Shown here one piece after another: positions 44,393 through 53,629 of a stretch of 64,000 bases of DNA (the stretch's first letter is position 1; each line of letters opens with the position of its first letter). The notes under the pieces were generated by a model. It saw only the letters and a list, made by a program, of their open reading frames with translations. It did no database searches and was not told the origin of the DNA. The position numbers and the translations under genes were made by a program. Origin of the DNA: Niastella soli (GTDB lineage: Bacteria > Bacteroidota > Bacteroidia > Chitinophagales > Chitinophagaceae); assembly GCF_017742245.1 (NCBI RefSeq), contig NZ_JAGHKO010000004.1, positions 682,001 through 746,000 on the forward strand. Direction: 5' to 3'.

Positions 44393-45172
44393 ATGCGCTC
44401 AATGTGGAAAGGGTCGATCGGGTTCGGCCTGGTCAATATTCCTGTCAGAATGTATGTGGCTGCAGATGAAAGCGATATCTCATTTGTACAGCTTGATAAA
44501 AAAACGCATGGCCGGGTAAAATATAAAAAAGTAAGCGAGGTCTCGGGAAAGGAATTGTTCCAGGAAGACATCGTAAAAGCCTATCAAATGGGGGAAGAAT
44601 ATGTAATTGTAGAGGAGGCTGATTTTGAAAAAGCCGCGCCCGAAAAAATAGACCACCTGGAGATCACCCAGTTTATTGAGGAAAAAGAGATTGATGCCGT
44701 TTATTACGAAAAACCCTATTACCTGGAACCTGATAAAATGGGCGCCAAAGCCTACGTGCTGCTGCGGGATGCCTTAAAAAAGGAAGGGAAAGCGGCCTTA
44801 GGGCCATTGGTCTATCATAACAAAGAATGGATCTGCCTGATAAAACCGCTGCGTAATGTGCTGGTATTGCACCGGCTGCGTTTTTCCAATGAGATCAGAA
44901 GTGAGGCCGGTCTTGATGTACCCGACACGCCGGTAAAAGCCGATGAATTGAAAATGGCCAGTATGTTAATTGCCCAACTAACCAAACCATTCAAACCCGA
45001 CGAGTATACAGACACCTATTCTGAAAAGCTATTGCAGGTAATTGAGGCAAAAGCCAAAGGAAAAGTAACCGGAAAGCCGCTTAAAGTAGTGCACAACGCC
45101 ACCACCACCGATCTTATGGAAAAACTGAAGGCCAGCCTTAAATCAAAACCGGCTACAAAGAAAGCGTCTTAA
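44393..45172 (+). CDS. ku: Non-homologous end-joining protein Ku
   Basis: 259-residue bacterial Ku homologue; forms a ring-shaped homodimer that binds DNA double-strand ends and recruits ligase LigD. The start MRSMWKGSIGFGLVNIPVRMY is the family hallmark, followed by RVKYKKVSEVSGKEL and YYEKPYYLEPDKMGAKAYVLLRDAL. The C-terminus is basic (LKSKPATKKAS), as usual. No ligD or polymerase-domain gene lies in the window, so the ligase partner must be elsewhere. It is a single gene ending at a heptamer array and a bidirectional terminator. Confidence 0.96.
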   Translation: MRSMWKGSIGFGLVNIPVRMYVAADESDISFVQLDKKTHGRVKYKKVSEVSGKELFQEDIVKAYQMGEEYVIVEEADFEKAAPEKIDHLEITQFIEEKEIDAVYYEKPYYLEPDKMGAKAYVLLRDALKKEGKAALGPLVYHNKEWICLIKPLRNVLVLHRLRFSNEIRSEAGLDVPDTPVKADELKMASMLIAQLTKPFKPDEYTDTYSEKLLQVIEAKAKGKVTGKPLKVVHNATTTDLMEKLKASLKSKPATKKAS

Positions 45173-45240
45173 CTGTCAGAACTGGGATTCCTGCCTTCTG
45201 CCCACGACACGCGCAGCGTGGAGCACACTATCGTATTCCT

Positions 45241-45314
45241 CTGCCGACTGCCGATTGCCGACTGCCGAAGTGAGGCTCGAATCTAGTGAACCGTTTCACG
45301 TTTCACGACTGCCG
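45241..45314. repeat. Heptamer repeats 3' of ku (CTGCCGA and GTTTCAC)
   Basis: Four 7-nt units (CTGCCGA, CTGCCGA, TTGCCGA, CTGCCGA) at 45241-45268 are followed by two GTTTCAC units at 45293-45306 and one more CTGCCGA at 45308-45314. The CTGCCG core is the same as in the array beside the radical SAM gene. Confidence 0.75.
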
Positions 45315-45320
45315 ATCATA

Positions 45321-45359
45321 AAAAATGCCGCTCCTTGTTTATAGAAGCGGCATTAAAAA
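45321..45359. terminator. Bidirectional terminator between ku and the surface locus
   Basis: AATGCCGCT (45324-45332) pairs with AGCGGCATT (45346-45354). A run of A precedes it and a TTAAAAAT follows, so on the minus strand the T run is good. It separates convergent ku and the 1084-residue protein gene. Confidence 0.7.
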
Positions 45360-45372
45360 TACATTCAAATAA

Positions 45373-48300
45373 TTAGGAAGGTAACGGTGGCAACCATTCG
45401 CTTACTGAGGGTACCGTAACCCCGGCGGGACCTGTTCCCGTTCCACCAGCCGGACCGGCATTATTGCCTTTTCCATCCTGGGTCATGGCATAGTTCAGCG
45501 TATACAGCGTATGCCACATATCCACATTCAGGCGGGCTGCGGGAATATTGGGTGTTGTCACCAGCAGATTGCCAGCGGGCGCACCTTGTCCATATTGATA
45601 GATGGCCATGCTATAGTCGCTTACGTGGCTGCCGTCATTGGCATAGAACAACACATACAAATAAGTGGTATAGTTATCCCCTACTGCTGCCACGTCGAGA
45701 TACGTAACATTGGAAGGCACCAGTAAGAACGGCGAGGCATCGCCGCTGCCATCCTGGAAACAGTTCACCGGATTACCATTGAGGTCAAACGCCTGTAAAC
45801 GGGCAATATTAAAGCCCTGGCTGCTCAGTTGTTCCAGCACCAGGATGGTACCATCGTAGGAACAGGTAACAGCCACCGGCGTGAACAACAAACCCGGTCT
45901 GCCATTACTGTTATTATAGTTCAATGCCTGTCCGGCAAAGGTAACGGCCAGGGGAATATTATTATCAGCCAGTCCGGTACCACCCGCCAGCGGCGTGATC
46001 ATCATTTTACAATATTTGCGATTCACCCCAACTACATTACCACTGGGATGCATGGCAATAGAATCTGGATAATAAGGAAAACGGCCAAAGGAATTCTGAT
46101 CAGGGCTCATGTTAAACGGCGTACTGGCATCTAACGTTACCTGACGCAAATGGTAGCCGCCATCTACATCCTGGTCGTTATCGGCCTTGCGGGGATCAAC
46201 ATAATAATTACCCAGACTTACATCGGTGGGGTCCGGAACAGGATTGCCATTGACAACTACGAATTGACCATTCTCCATTAAAAACTTGGGCGGATATACA
46301 TCATACACCAGCTCTGAAGGGGAAGTAAACCCACAGGAAGGAAACTTCACCGAGTTCATGGCAGTACCAGGGATATCGATGTTTTGAAAAGCATAAAGCT
46401 GGCCGCCGGCACCGGTTGAACAATCGGTAATACCCATACCGGCTGCCTTCCAGGCCAAACCGATCATCCCACTGCGCTGGCTAATCGCCAAACCTGTCCA
46501 GTCGGAAAGAGCGTTCCCGCTTTGACTGGTGTCTGTATTGGCTATAGTAGCATTGGGCGGGGTGGTTTGTGGGATCCACGTGTAAGCATTATTCTGGTAA
46601 CCCAGGATAGCGGTATGCGCGTAGATCGATTTATTGGTAAGTGGAATGGGTTGTTGAAACAGGTATAGTACAATATTGGCGGTATTGTCTTCATTGTTTT
46701 CCAGCCAGGAAGTAGTGGCTTTACCAGCCAGCCAGTTATCAATATAAAAATCCACTTCGAATTTTACCTGTCCACCCAGCGTATTGGTAAATTGCGCGGG
46801 GAGTGTGGGGGGATATGCATTCGGATCAGTGATCACTGAAGTCGTAGTAATGCTGGGTCTGTTTTGCTGCTGATAGATCATCTTGGTAACGTAAGACGCC
46901 TGTTTGGCACCAGGTGTCAATGCCGGGAAGGCCCCATGTCTTGGATCGGGATAAATGGTCAACGTGCTTGTAATGGTAGTTGAAATGCTGTTGGTGATCA
47001 TCCAGGGCGAGGTAGCCACTTCTATAATGGTCTCTGCCAGTTGCGCGATCGTGGCGGCGATATTGATCGCCAGCATGATCCAGCCGGCAAACGGGATCTC
47101 ATCTTCAATTTCCCCTTCGGCAATTTGTTCTTCGCACCAGACCAACGCTTTGGTACAGGCCTGGTTGAACAGGATCTGGGTAAGGGAAGAGAAGGCGTGC
47201 CAGTCCATTTTTTTATTCACCGCGCCATTGTAAATGAAATCGCCTCCAAAGTAAAGCGCCCCGATGGCCACTACCGCTTTTATAAAAGTGGGATTACCCA
47301 TAGCATCGTACAGACCTTTACACGAATTGGCGGCCACGCCAAAACCGAGCAGGAAGGTGGGGATACCTAAATTGGCCAATCCGGTGAATACCCCGCCAAC
47401 TATCGGCGTTTTTGGGTATTGGTTATTACCGGTGCCCAGGCCACAACCAAACAGGTTAGCCGAAACGGCGTTTTCGGGAAAAGTTATGCTTACGGTAAGG
47501 GTGCCCGGGTCGGCAGCAATAGGAATGGCATATACGGTATTAATAGGATTGATCCAGCCAATAAACCGCATGTTGTCGTAATTCAGGTTCAAGATATTGG
47601 CGATGTCAGCTACTATGCCGCCATCATCGGGTTGCCAGGTTGGCGTGCTAATGGCATTGCCATCGGCATCAACAAACTGAATGTAAGCCCCCAGCCAGCG
47701 TACATAGTAATTATTCATGGTTATCTGCACCTGTCTGGTACCACTGTTAAGCACCTTGATAGAAGTTTCCAAACCGTTGGCCGTATTGGTATTGGCGAGA
47801 GCGGCCGTCCAGTTGTCGCCGCCAACAGCGTCTGCTTTTACAGAAGTTAACAGCTCTGGCGTATTGGTGTTGGTGGAAGATTGCACACTGGTACCGGTTT
47901 CCTGTGTCCAGCTGGTGCCCTGTAACCGGGTATCGTTCTTGGTGCTCACCTGTACGGAAGTCATGGAGGCGCCTGCCTGCTGCATGATGCTATCAGTGGG
48001 CACCAGGGTTTGTTTGGTGCCTTTGGCGCCAGCATCGTACGCTTGATAGGTGGCCCAGCCGCTGTTGGCAGTTGGGGGGCCGGCCAGGCGCATTTGCGTG
48101 GCAAGCTGTTGTATTAATAAATAAGTGGAAGGTGCTTGTACCTGGTCCATATGCTCCATTACAATAGGCGCATAATCTGAATTGGCTGTTATAAGGTCAG
48201 CATGGTGAAAGACCAATGCTTTGGCAGTGGTCACATAGTCGATGGGCTGTGACACCACTTTCACCTGGTTTTGCGTAGCCATCAGCTGATGAGCCTCATC

Positions 48301-48627
48301 GTTAGGCACTATGTGGATGGCTACCAGATGCACCCCGAAATCGCCGGGCACTACGCCCGTATAATTGGTGTGCCGTACGGAGATGCGGATTACCTTGTTA
48401 AGCGGTATTTTTACCGGCACCTGCGTGTAGTGCGTAATATGCCCTTGCGGGTACGCCGCCAGCGTGGGTTCCTGTGCATGGGCGATAGCCAGTGATTCGG
48501 GCGAATGCATTACCAGCGGGTATTTTTTTCCCGCTACATGCAGCCAGTAATCTTCATTTTCGAACTTGTCGGTAAGGCTCACATGAAAAATGTGGCCCAA
48601 ACCTGTACTTGTGTTTTTGTCTGCCAT
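45373..48627 (-). CDS. Large orphan protein without signal peptide, beta-propeller-like C-terminal part
   Basis: 1084 residues, family not recognised. The N-terminus (ADKNTSTGLGHIFHVSLTDK) has no signal peptide, unlike the proteins upstream in the locus. Residues about 1-110 look like a beta-sandwich. A middle part (about 395-545) contains several hydrophobic, glycine-rich helices (GVFTGLANLGIPTFLLGFGVAA, KAVVAIGALYFGGDFIYNGAV, FAGWIMLAINIAATIAQLAE) that could insert in a membrane. The C-terminal ~400 residues have repeated SIAMHPSGNVVGVN and PVAVTCSYDGTILVLEQL strands, as in beta propellers. It ends in a Gly-Pro-rich tail without a T9SS sorting domain. It starts 22 nt after the polyglycine protein and is last in the run. 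A secreted or pore-forming protein using another route is possible, but unproven. Confidence 0.75.
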   Translation of the reverse strand: MADKNTSTGLGHIFHVSLTDKFENEDYWLHVAGKKYPLVMHSPESLAIAHAQEPTLAAYPQGHITHYTQVPVKIPLNKVIRISVRHTNYTGVVPGDFGVHLVAIHIVPNDEAHQLMATQNQVKVVSQPIDYVTTAKALVFHHADLITANSDYAPIVMEHMDQVQAPSTYLLIQQLATQMRLAGPPTANSGWATYQAYDAGAKGTKQTLVPTDSIMQQAGASMTSVQVSTKNDTRLQGTSWTQETGTSVQSSTNTNTPELLTSVKADAVGGDNWTAALANTNTANGLETSIKVLNSGTRQVQITMNNYYVRWLGAYIQFVDADGNAISTPTWQPDDGGIVADIANILNLNYDNMRFIGWINPINTVYAIPIAADPGTLTVSITFPENAVSANLFGCGLGTGNNQYPKTPIVGGVFTGLANLGIPTFLLGFGVAANSCKGLYDAMGNPTFIKAVVAIGALYFGGDFIYNGAVNKKMDWHAFSSLTQILFNQACTKALVWCEEQIAEGEIEDEIPFAGWIMLAINIAATIAQLAETIIEVATSPWMITNSISTTITSTLTIYPDPRHGAFPALTPGAKQASYVTKMIYQQQNRPSITTTSVITDPNAYPPTLPAQFTNTLGGQVKFEVDFYIDNWLAGKATTSWLENNEDNTANIVLYLFQQPIPLTNKSIYAHTAILGYQNNAYTWIPQTTPPNATIANTDTSQSGNALSDWTGLAISQRSGMIGLAWKAAGMGITDCSTGAGGQLYAFQNIDIPGTAMNSVKFPSCGFTSPSELVYDVYPPKFLMENGQFVVVNGNPVPDPTDVSLGNYYVDPRKADNDQDVDGGYHLRQVTLDASTPFNMSPDQNSFGRFPYYPDSIAMHPSGNVVGVNRKYCKMMITPLAGGTGLADNNIPLAVTFAGQALNYNNSNGRPGLLFTPVAVTCSYDGTILVLEQLSSQGFNIARLQAFDLNGNPVNCFQDGSGDASPFLLVPSNVTYLDVAAVGDNYTTYLYVLFYANDGSHVSDYSMAIYQYGQGAPAGNLLVTTPNIPAARLNVDMWHTLYTLNYAMTQDGKGNNAGPAGGTGTGPAGVTVPSVSEWLPPLPS

Positions 48628-48649
48628 TTGATAATAGTTTTAATGATCT

Positions 48650-50812
48650 CTAATATTGACGCGTGTTTGCTACTGTAGATAAAATGCCGCCGTTGCCTTT
48701 TACACCTGAACAGGTAGCGCCTGTAACAGGCGTACCACCGGCTCCTCCACTACCAGGGTTACCCGATTTGCCGGCATAGAATACGAGATTGTTTGAGCAG
48801 GTTGAAGTACCAACCAGGGCTACGCCAACGGATGGGCCGCCATTACCACCAGCTCCGCCGCTACTGGCACCCCCTGCTCCACCGGCACCACCATTACCAC
48901 CCTGGCCACCGGTATTGTTGCACACGTTGTTACCAGACTGGGCGTTGCCACCCGCGCCACCTGCGCCACCGCTGTTACCAGCGCCGCCAGTACCACCATC
49001 ACCGCCGGCCCCATTGGTTATTTTTACGGTATTGTCTGCTACCAGGGTAGCATTGATGAGCACTACGCCAAAGGAAGCGCCGCCCATATTGGCACCCTGA
49101 CCACCGAGAGCACCGCAACCACCACCACCGCCGCCGCCGCCTGCGGTCCCATTATAGGTCTCTTCGCCACAAAAGCAACCGCAGTAAGCGCAATACCCGC
49201 CACAACCGCCACCGCCGCCGCCACCGCCACTGCCACCAACACCACCGGAGCCACCTGTAGCAGGCACCCATTGGCCATTTAAAAATTTACCTGCTGTATC
49301 CGCAGCCGGGTATGCACTGCCACCACAGGCGCCGGCTGTACCGTTAGTTCCTGTTGCGGTTATGGATGGACGTTTTTTACTGCCGCAAAAATAGAAGACA
49401 CCAGCCGCGGCCTTGGAGCCTGGTGCCGACACCCCGGTACTACCCGGTTGGCCATTGCCGCCATTGTACCAGCAAACCTCTATAGACTGTTCGCAGGCAG
49501 CCTTGTCCCACCGATATTTACAATCAGCTTTATTAAAGTAACCGCTGTTACCGCCATAACCTCCTGCATTGCCAGGGCAGCTGGCTGAAGTACCAGGGGT
49601 ACCACCGGTACCATTAGAACCATTTCCACCTGTGCCACCGTCACTACCCTTTCCCGCACCGGAGCCATCGTCGCCCATACCTCCTTTGAATGAATTGATA
49701 TTGGTGTTCAACAGAGTCACCGTGCTATTACCCTGCGCCTGCAACACAATGCTGGGCAGGTTTTTTTGTGCAGGAATGCTGCCATCCAGGATAAAATTGC
49801 TGAGGCTAACCGCGCCACCAGTAGCAATAATGGCTGGCAAGCCACCGGGTGGCGCAAACAGCGCCGACTGATATGCGGTAGGTTGGCCATTGTAAAAACC
49901 TCCTACCAGCGTGATCCCGTTTAATGATACCGGCGCATTGAGCGTATACTCACCATAATCAACCGCTATGGTGCAGGGGCCTGCGCCGCAATTGGCCACT
50001 GCCCGGGCAATGGTCTTACAGGGACTGCCCACGGCGCCACAGGTGCTGGTATCGGTGCCCTGGTTCGAGACAAACAAGGTATCGCCTGCAGCCACCTCTT
50101 CCTTTGGATTATTTTTCCTTGTACTATCTCTATTGCCCAAAGAATTGCGGGTAGCCGTTACCAGGGTAGTTTGTGCGCAATCTGTTGGATTCTTTATATC
50201 CCTGATCGTGAAAGCAGGTTCCTTGGCGGCCTGGGCTACCGGTTGTACCATACAGGATGGCAATATCGCGCCTTTCAGGTCCAGGATGTATACAAAGGGA
50301 ATAAAGGCACAACCGAGTTTGGCCCCTTTAAAAATGGCGGGAGCGCTGTTGTATACTTTTAGCTCGGGTCCCATGCGCGCCGTAGTCAGATCGGCGCCGG
50401 TGAAATTGGCAGCACTGAGATTAGCGTAATAAAACACCGCATTTTTAAAACTGGTATTGCTAAAATTGGCGCCGAGACAATTGGTCAGCGAAAAATTAAC
50501 CGGTCCTTTGGCGCTCACCGCTGCTTTTGCATTAATGAATTTGGCGCCTATAAGACTTGCATTACTAAAATTGGCGCCATCCAGTTTGGCATTGGTAAAA
50601 TCGGCGCTGTCAAGATAGGCGCCGTTAAAATTGGCATTGGTCAGGTCCTTTCCGGCAAAACTCTTCCCTTTCAGGTAACAGAATGGACAATCATTTTTAT
50701 TTGTTTGGGCATAGCCTGCATTGGTTAATAACAACAACACAATAAACAACAGGTTTAAGGAAAGTCCGCCTGCTCTATTTGAGCAGCGGCTTATTTTTCT
50801 TTTTAGGTACAT
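48650..50812 (-). CDS. Exported pentapeptide-repeat, beta-helix and polyglycine protein
   Basis: 720 residues with signal peptide (SLNLLFIVLLLLTNAGYAQ). Residues about 45-190 are pentapeptide repeats of the A(D/N)Lxx type (LTNANFNGAYLDSADFTNAK, LDGANFSNASLIGAKFINAK), which form a four-sided beta-helix. A second beta-helix segment follows (about 245-360, SPCKTIARAVANC, SLNGITLVGGFYNGQ). The last half is extremely glycine-rich with GG-A/T-GG runs (like GGAGGAGGNAQSG) broken by short hydrophobic and Cys-rich segments (GGYCAYCGCFCGEE). No T9SS sorting domain is seen. It overlaps the LRR part upstream by 38 nt. Likely an adhesive or structural surface protein; this is inference. Confidence 0.8.
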   Translation of the reverse strand: MYLKRKISRCSNRAGGLSLNLLFIVLLLLTNAGYAQTNKNDCPFCYLKGKSFAGKDLTNANFNGAYLDSADFTNAKLDGANFSNASLIGAKFINAKAAVSAKGPVNFSLTNCLGANFSNTSFKNAVFYYANLSAANFTGADLTTARMGPELKVYNSAPAIFKGAKLGCAFIPFVYILDLKGAILPSCMVQPVAQAAKEPAFTIRDIKNPTDCAQTTLVTATRNSLGNRDSTRKNNPKEEVAAGDTLFVSNQGTDTSTCGAVGSPCKTIARAVANCGAGPCTIAVDYGEYTLNAPVSLNGITLVGGFYNGQPTAYQSALFAPPGGLPAIIATGGAVSLSNFILDGSIPAQKNLPSIVLQAQGNSTVTLLNTNINSFKGGMGDDGSGAGKGSDGGTGGNGSNGTGGTPGTSASCPGNAGGYGGNSGYFNKADCKYRWDKAACEQSIEVCWYNGGNGQPGSTGVSAPGSKAAAGVFYFCGSKKRPSITATGTNGTAGACGGSAYPAADTAGKFLNGQWVPATGGSGGVGGSGGGGGGGGCGGYCAYCGCFCGEETYNGTAGGGGGGGGCGALGGQGANMGGASFGVVLINATLVADNTVKITNGAGGDGGTGGAGNSGGAGGAGGNAQSGNNVCNNTGGQGGNGGAGGAGGASSGGAGGNGGPSVGVALVGTSTCSNNLVFYAGKSGNPGSGGAGGTPVTGATCSGVKGNGGILSTVANTRQY

Positions 50813-51815
50813 GGGGAAGATTTTTTTTAATGGTTGGTTTTGTAGTTGACAAAGAGGTATTGCAACTGGGCAAATTGTTCACGCCACACTGGCTGTGTTT
50901 AAGAAAATCTTTTTCGGCCTGCGTTTTGTCGAGCCCCAGCGTATTACAAAGAAAGGGCAGGTTGCACGACAGGTTCAGGACGGAAAGATTGCCATTCCCG
51001 TTATTATAGATCGTAGAAATATTGCCAATGGTCTTTAGGGAATTGTTCTGTAAATAGATGGTGCCGACGCTGCTGAACTGCGACAGATCGCCCACGTTGG
51101 TTAACTTATTATTGGAGAGATCAACATAGTTCAGTGTATTCTGGATAGTAATATCCATTTGCGTCAGATTGTTATCCGAGAGATCAAGGAAATTAACATA
51201 GCTGCCGGCATCCAGCAGCACGGAGGTAAGCGCATTGTCCGATGCATCGAGGTAACGAAGCCCTGAAAGACCCTGTAGATTCAACATCACCAACCGATTC
51301 TCGCTCACCTTTAATTTATTCAACGTAGGCAGTTTGATAAAAAAGGTGCCATCGGTGAGCTTATTACAGGAAACATCAAGTGATTCCAGGGAGGTAAAAT
51401 ACTCCAGTCCCTCCAGGTTGCTGATGTTCATACAGGGACAACTAAGCGAAGGTACCTGGGCCGCGATGTTTTTTGTGATCACTTTTGTATTGTCGCCACC
51501 AAACAACCGGTTCACCAAACAGGTTTGCAGGTTGGGATCAGGAAAGGTGATCCTGCCGGCAGTATCTGTTCCATTACAATCTGGTTTGAACCAAACAGTT
51601 TCCGTTACGTGGTCCTGATTGCAATTGGCAGTTCGCCAGCCCGGCACTACCCATTGCTGCCCATGACAGGTATCGCGATCGCCATTGGGACAGGTGACTT
51701 TATTCTTCAATAGCGGAAACACCGTAGCGCCATAACCCTGCTGGTTAATAGCTATTATTCCGCAAAAACTCCCATTCCCATCTACCGTTTTACAACAGGA
51801 ATCTGCTGCCAGCAT
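50775..51815 (-). CDS. Leucine-rich-repeat part of a split pentapeptide-LRR protein
   Basis: Open frame of 346 codons from an ATG at 51815 with no signal peptide. The first ~110 residues are Cys-rich (ADSCCKTVDGNGSFCG, TCPNGDRDTCHGQQW). Residues about 130-290 are leucine-rich repeats (LESLDVSCNKLT, LRYLDASDNALTSV, NFLDLSDNNLTQM, NYVDLSNNKLTNV). The tail is Lys/Pro-rich (HVPKKKNKPLLK). Directly before the ATG the same frame still encodes pentapeptide repeats (DFSNA, NFSNA), which shows that this is the second half of the gene at 51815-53095 put out of frame at a G7 tract. The ATG overlaps the first half's stop (TAATG), so reinitiation is also possible. Confidence 0.75.
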   Translation of the reverse strand: MLAADSCCKTVDGNGSFCGIIAINQQGYGATVFPLLKNKVTCPNGDRDTCHGQQWVVPGWRTANCNQDHVTETVWFKPDCNGTDTAGRITFPDPNLQTCLVNRLFGGDNTKVITKNIAAQVPSLSCPCMNISNLEGLEYFTSLESLDVSCNKLTDGTFFIKLPTLNKLKVSENRLVMLNLQGLSGLRYLDASDNALTSVLLDAGSYVNFLDLSDNNLTQMDITIQNTLNYVDLSNNKLTNVGDLSQFSSVGTIYLQNNSLKTIGNISTIYNNGNGNLSVLNLSCNLPFLCNTLGLDKTQAEKDFLKHSQCGVNNLPSCNTSLSTTKPTIKKNLPHVPKKKNKPLLK

Positions 51816-53095
51816 TACTGCATTGGAAAAATTGGCCTGGGTAACGATGGCATTGGAAAAATCGCCCCCCCTAATTGCGTGCAGGAAAAGTCTACGCTGG
51901 ACCCGCCATTGGGGGGCGTTTTCATAGTAGCGGAAGTAAAATTGGCATTTTGAAGAATAGCACCGGTAAACAAAACGCCTTCCAGTTTGCTTTGTTGAAA
52001 AACAGCGCCCGGCATAATAGCATCAGTGAAGTTCGTGCTCATCAGGGTGAGGTTATTGAAATTGCCATTAATGAGATACGTATTGGAAAAATTAACACCA
52101 TTTAGCTGTGCCGAACTGAAAGAGGAATAACTCAAAGTGGCCCCGGAAAAGTTGGCCACGTCATAAATGCTGTCTGATTGAAAATTGGCATAGTTGAACG
52201 AGCAGCTATCGGCGGTCACTCCCAACAGGGTGGCTCCGCGCATATTGGCAAAACTGATGTTGCAGTGGTGCAGGGTGGCATTGTTCAGAACCGCCCCGGA
52301 AAGATCTGCAGACTTGCCGGTATTGGCCGGGTTGTAAAAACTTACTCCGGTGAGTCCCGTAAAATTCAGTTTGGCCCCTACCAGTTTTACCTGGTCCATG
52401 GTGCTGCTGTCCATGTGGGCATAATTTAGATTGGCACCGGACAGATCAGCACCGGTCATGGTACAATGCTGAAAATCGAAACCGGTGAAATTCATCCCTT
52501 TTAAAATGGCACCGCTGATGGTCTTTCCTTTAAAACTGAAATTCTGGGAGTTGAGGCCGGAGATCCGGCAATTACTGAGATCTGTATACGACCAATAGGC
52601 ATCGGGCCAGTTACTAATGGGAAAGTGATTAAAATCAGTAGTGGTGTTATTGAATTTTGTTCTTAGGCTATCAGCGGAAAGCTGAATATTCATAAGCGGC
52701 CCAAAATCGGCTGCCAGCAAACTGGCCCTGGAAAAATCAGTCGCTTTAATTTTGGCAAACTGGAGATTGGCACTATCCAGCTGCGCCTGCTGAAAACAGG
52801 TATGGTCCAGCGTAGCACCACTTAAGTCGGTCACTCCTTTTGCCGACCGGCGCATGATGGCGCCGGAGAAATTAGCCTTGGTAAGATTTACATTCTGGAA
52901 TTGGGCACCACAAAGGATAGCATTGGAAAAATTCGCACCCACCAATGCGTTTGCCGGTAATGTCGTAAAATTGAAATCTGTCAGATTTTTCCCGGAATAG
53001 TCGGTCCCACCTCCGCCGGCTGGACAGTTTTGGGAATACGCACCGCCATGACAGGTCATGAGGATGACGCATGCCCCAATAATTTGTTTGATCAT
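51815..53095 (-). CDS. Exported pentapeptide-repeat protein (first half of a split gene)
   Basis: 426 codons with signal peptide (IIGACVILMTCHGGAYSQ), then about 380 residues of pentapeptide repeats (LVGANFSNAILCGAQFQNVN, LTKANFSGAIM, MTGADLSGANLNYAHM), expected to form a long four-sided beta-helix. The last 16 codons after the G7 tract are out of register: AIFPMPSLPRPIFPM is a frame-shifted reading of pentapeptide codons. Restoring the frame joins it to the LRR part, for a product of about 770 residues. The gene starts 534 nt downstream of the TANFOR protein gene in the same direction. A surface or periplasmic structural role is likely. Confidence 0.78.
   Translation of the reverse strand: MIKQIIGACVILMTCHGGAYSQNCPAGGGGTDYSGKNLTDFNFTTLPANALVGANFSNAILCGAQFQNVNLTKANFSGAIMRRSAKGVTDLSGATLDHTCFQQAQLDSANLQFAKIKATDFSRASLLAADFGPLMNIQLSADSLRTKFNNTTTDFNHFPISNWPDAYWSYTDLSNCRISGLNSQNFSFKGKTISGAILKGMNFTGFDFQHCTMTGADLSGANLNYAHMDSSTMDQVKLVGAKLNFTGLTGVSFYNPANTGKSADLSGAVLNNATLHHCNISFANMRGATLLGVTADSCSFNYANFQSDSIYDVANFSGATLSYSSFSSAQLNGVNFSNTYLINGNFNNLTLMSTNFTDAIMPGAVFQQSKLEGVLFTGAILQNANFTSATMKTPPNGGSSVDFSCTQLGGAIFPMPSLPRPIFPMQ
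51865..51871 (-). other. G7 homopolymer where the pentapeptide-LRR frame breaks
   Basis: Seven C on the plus strand (seven G in the coding strand). With 8 or 5 G the upstream and downstream frames join and the pentapeptide repeats continue without gap. Poly-G tracts in surface-protein genes are classic slip-strand switches, but single-base errors in such tracts are also common in sequencing. Confidence 0.7.
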
Positions 53096-53629
53096 TTGGA
53101 CATCAATTAAAATTCATAGTAACTTAATACTGATCGGGTATGAGATCGAAAATAAATACTGTAGCCGGTTATAACGGCTACCCATTGAAGATAGAACGAC
53201 CTTACTTATTGATCTTTAACAGGTAATAACAGAGATTGGGGAGGTTGCCAGTGAGCGCAATTGATTCAGTTGCTAATGATCCAAAATAACAACATTTCAG
53301 GAAACGCTTTGTGCGTACAACTACCTGTTTTTAAAAAAGATCAGCCTGACGCAAGCGTGCGCTTGTACCTGATATATAACCAGGCACTAAAATAACGTTG
53401 TAGCTTAATTGCTTTAAATAACAATGGTACCTCGCCGAAGCGGGGCACCATTATTGGGATGACCTGTAAGGTCCGCCATCGGGTCTTAAACAATCAGTTG
53501 GCCTTGCGGTCCTGACAGGTCATCCTTTCCCTTTAATTGACCTGTCAGAGCCTGCCCCGCTTGGCGGGGTGCAATAAAACGCACTAATAAGGCAAGCTCA
53601 AATGATGCACCTTACAGGTCACCCCTATT
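53096..53629. repeat. Intergenic region with nested GACCTGT inverted repeats
   Basis: No gene is supported in these 534 nt. TGACCTGTAAGGT (53460-53472) has an exact inverted copy at 53609-53621. Inside them, CTGACAGGTCA (53512-53522) has an inverted copy at 53538-53548. Two GC hairpins (53431-53445, and CCCCGC-TTG-GCGGGG at 53555-53569) lie between or beside them, and CAAGCG-TG-CGCTTG at 53350-53363. The nested palindromes could fold into a long structured RNA or be a repeat-family element; they could also end transcription from the TANFOR gene. Confidence 0.65.

Noticed and set aside
45270..45290. tRNA T-arm-like GGCTCGAATC
   Set aside because: No acceptor, D or anticodon stems can be formed around it.
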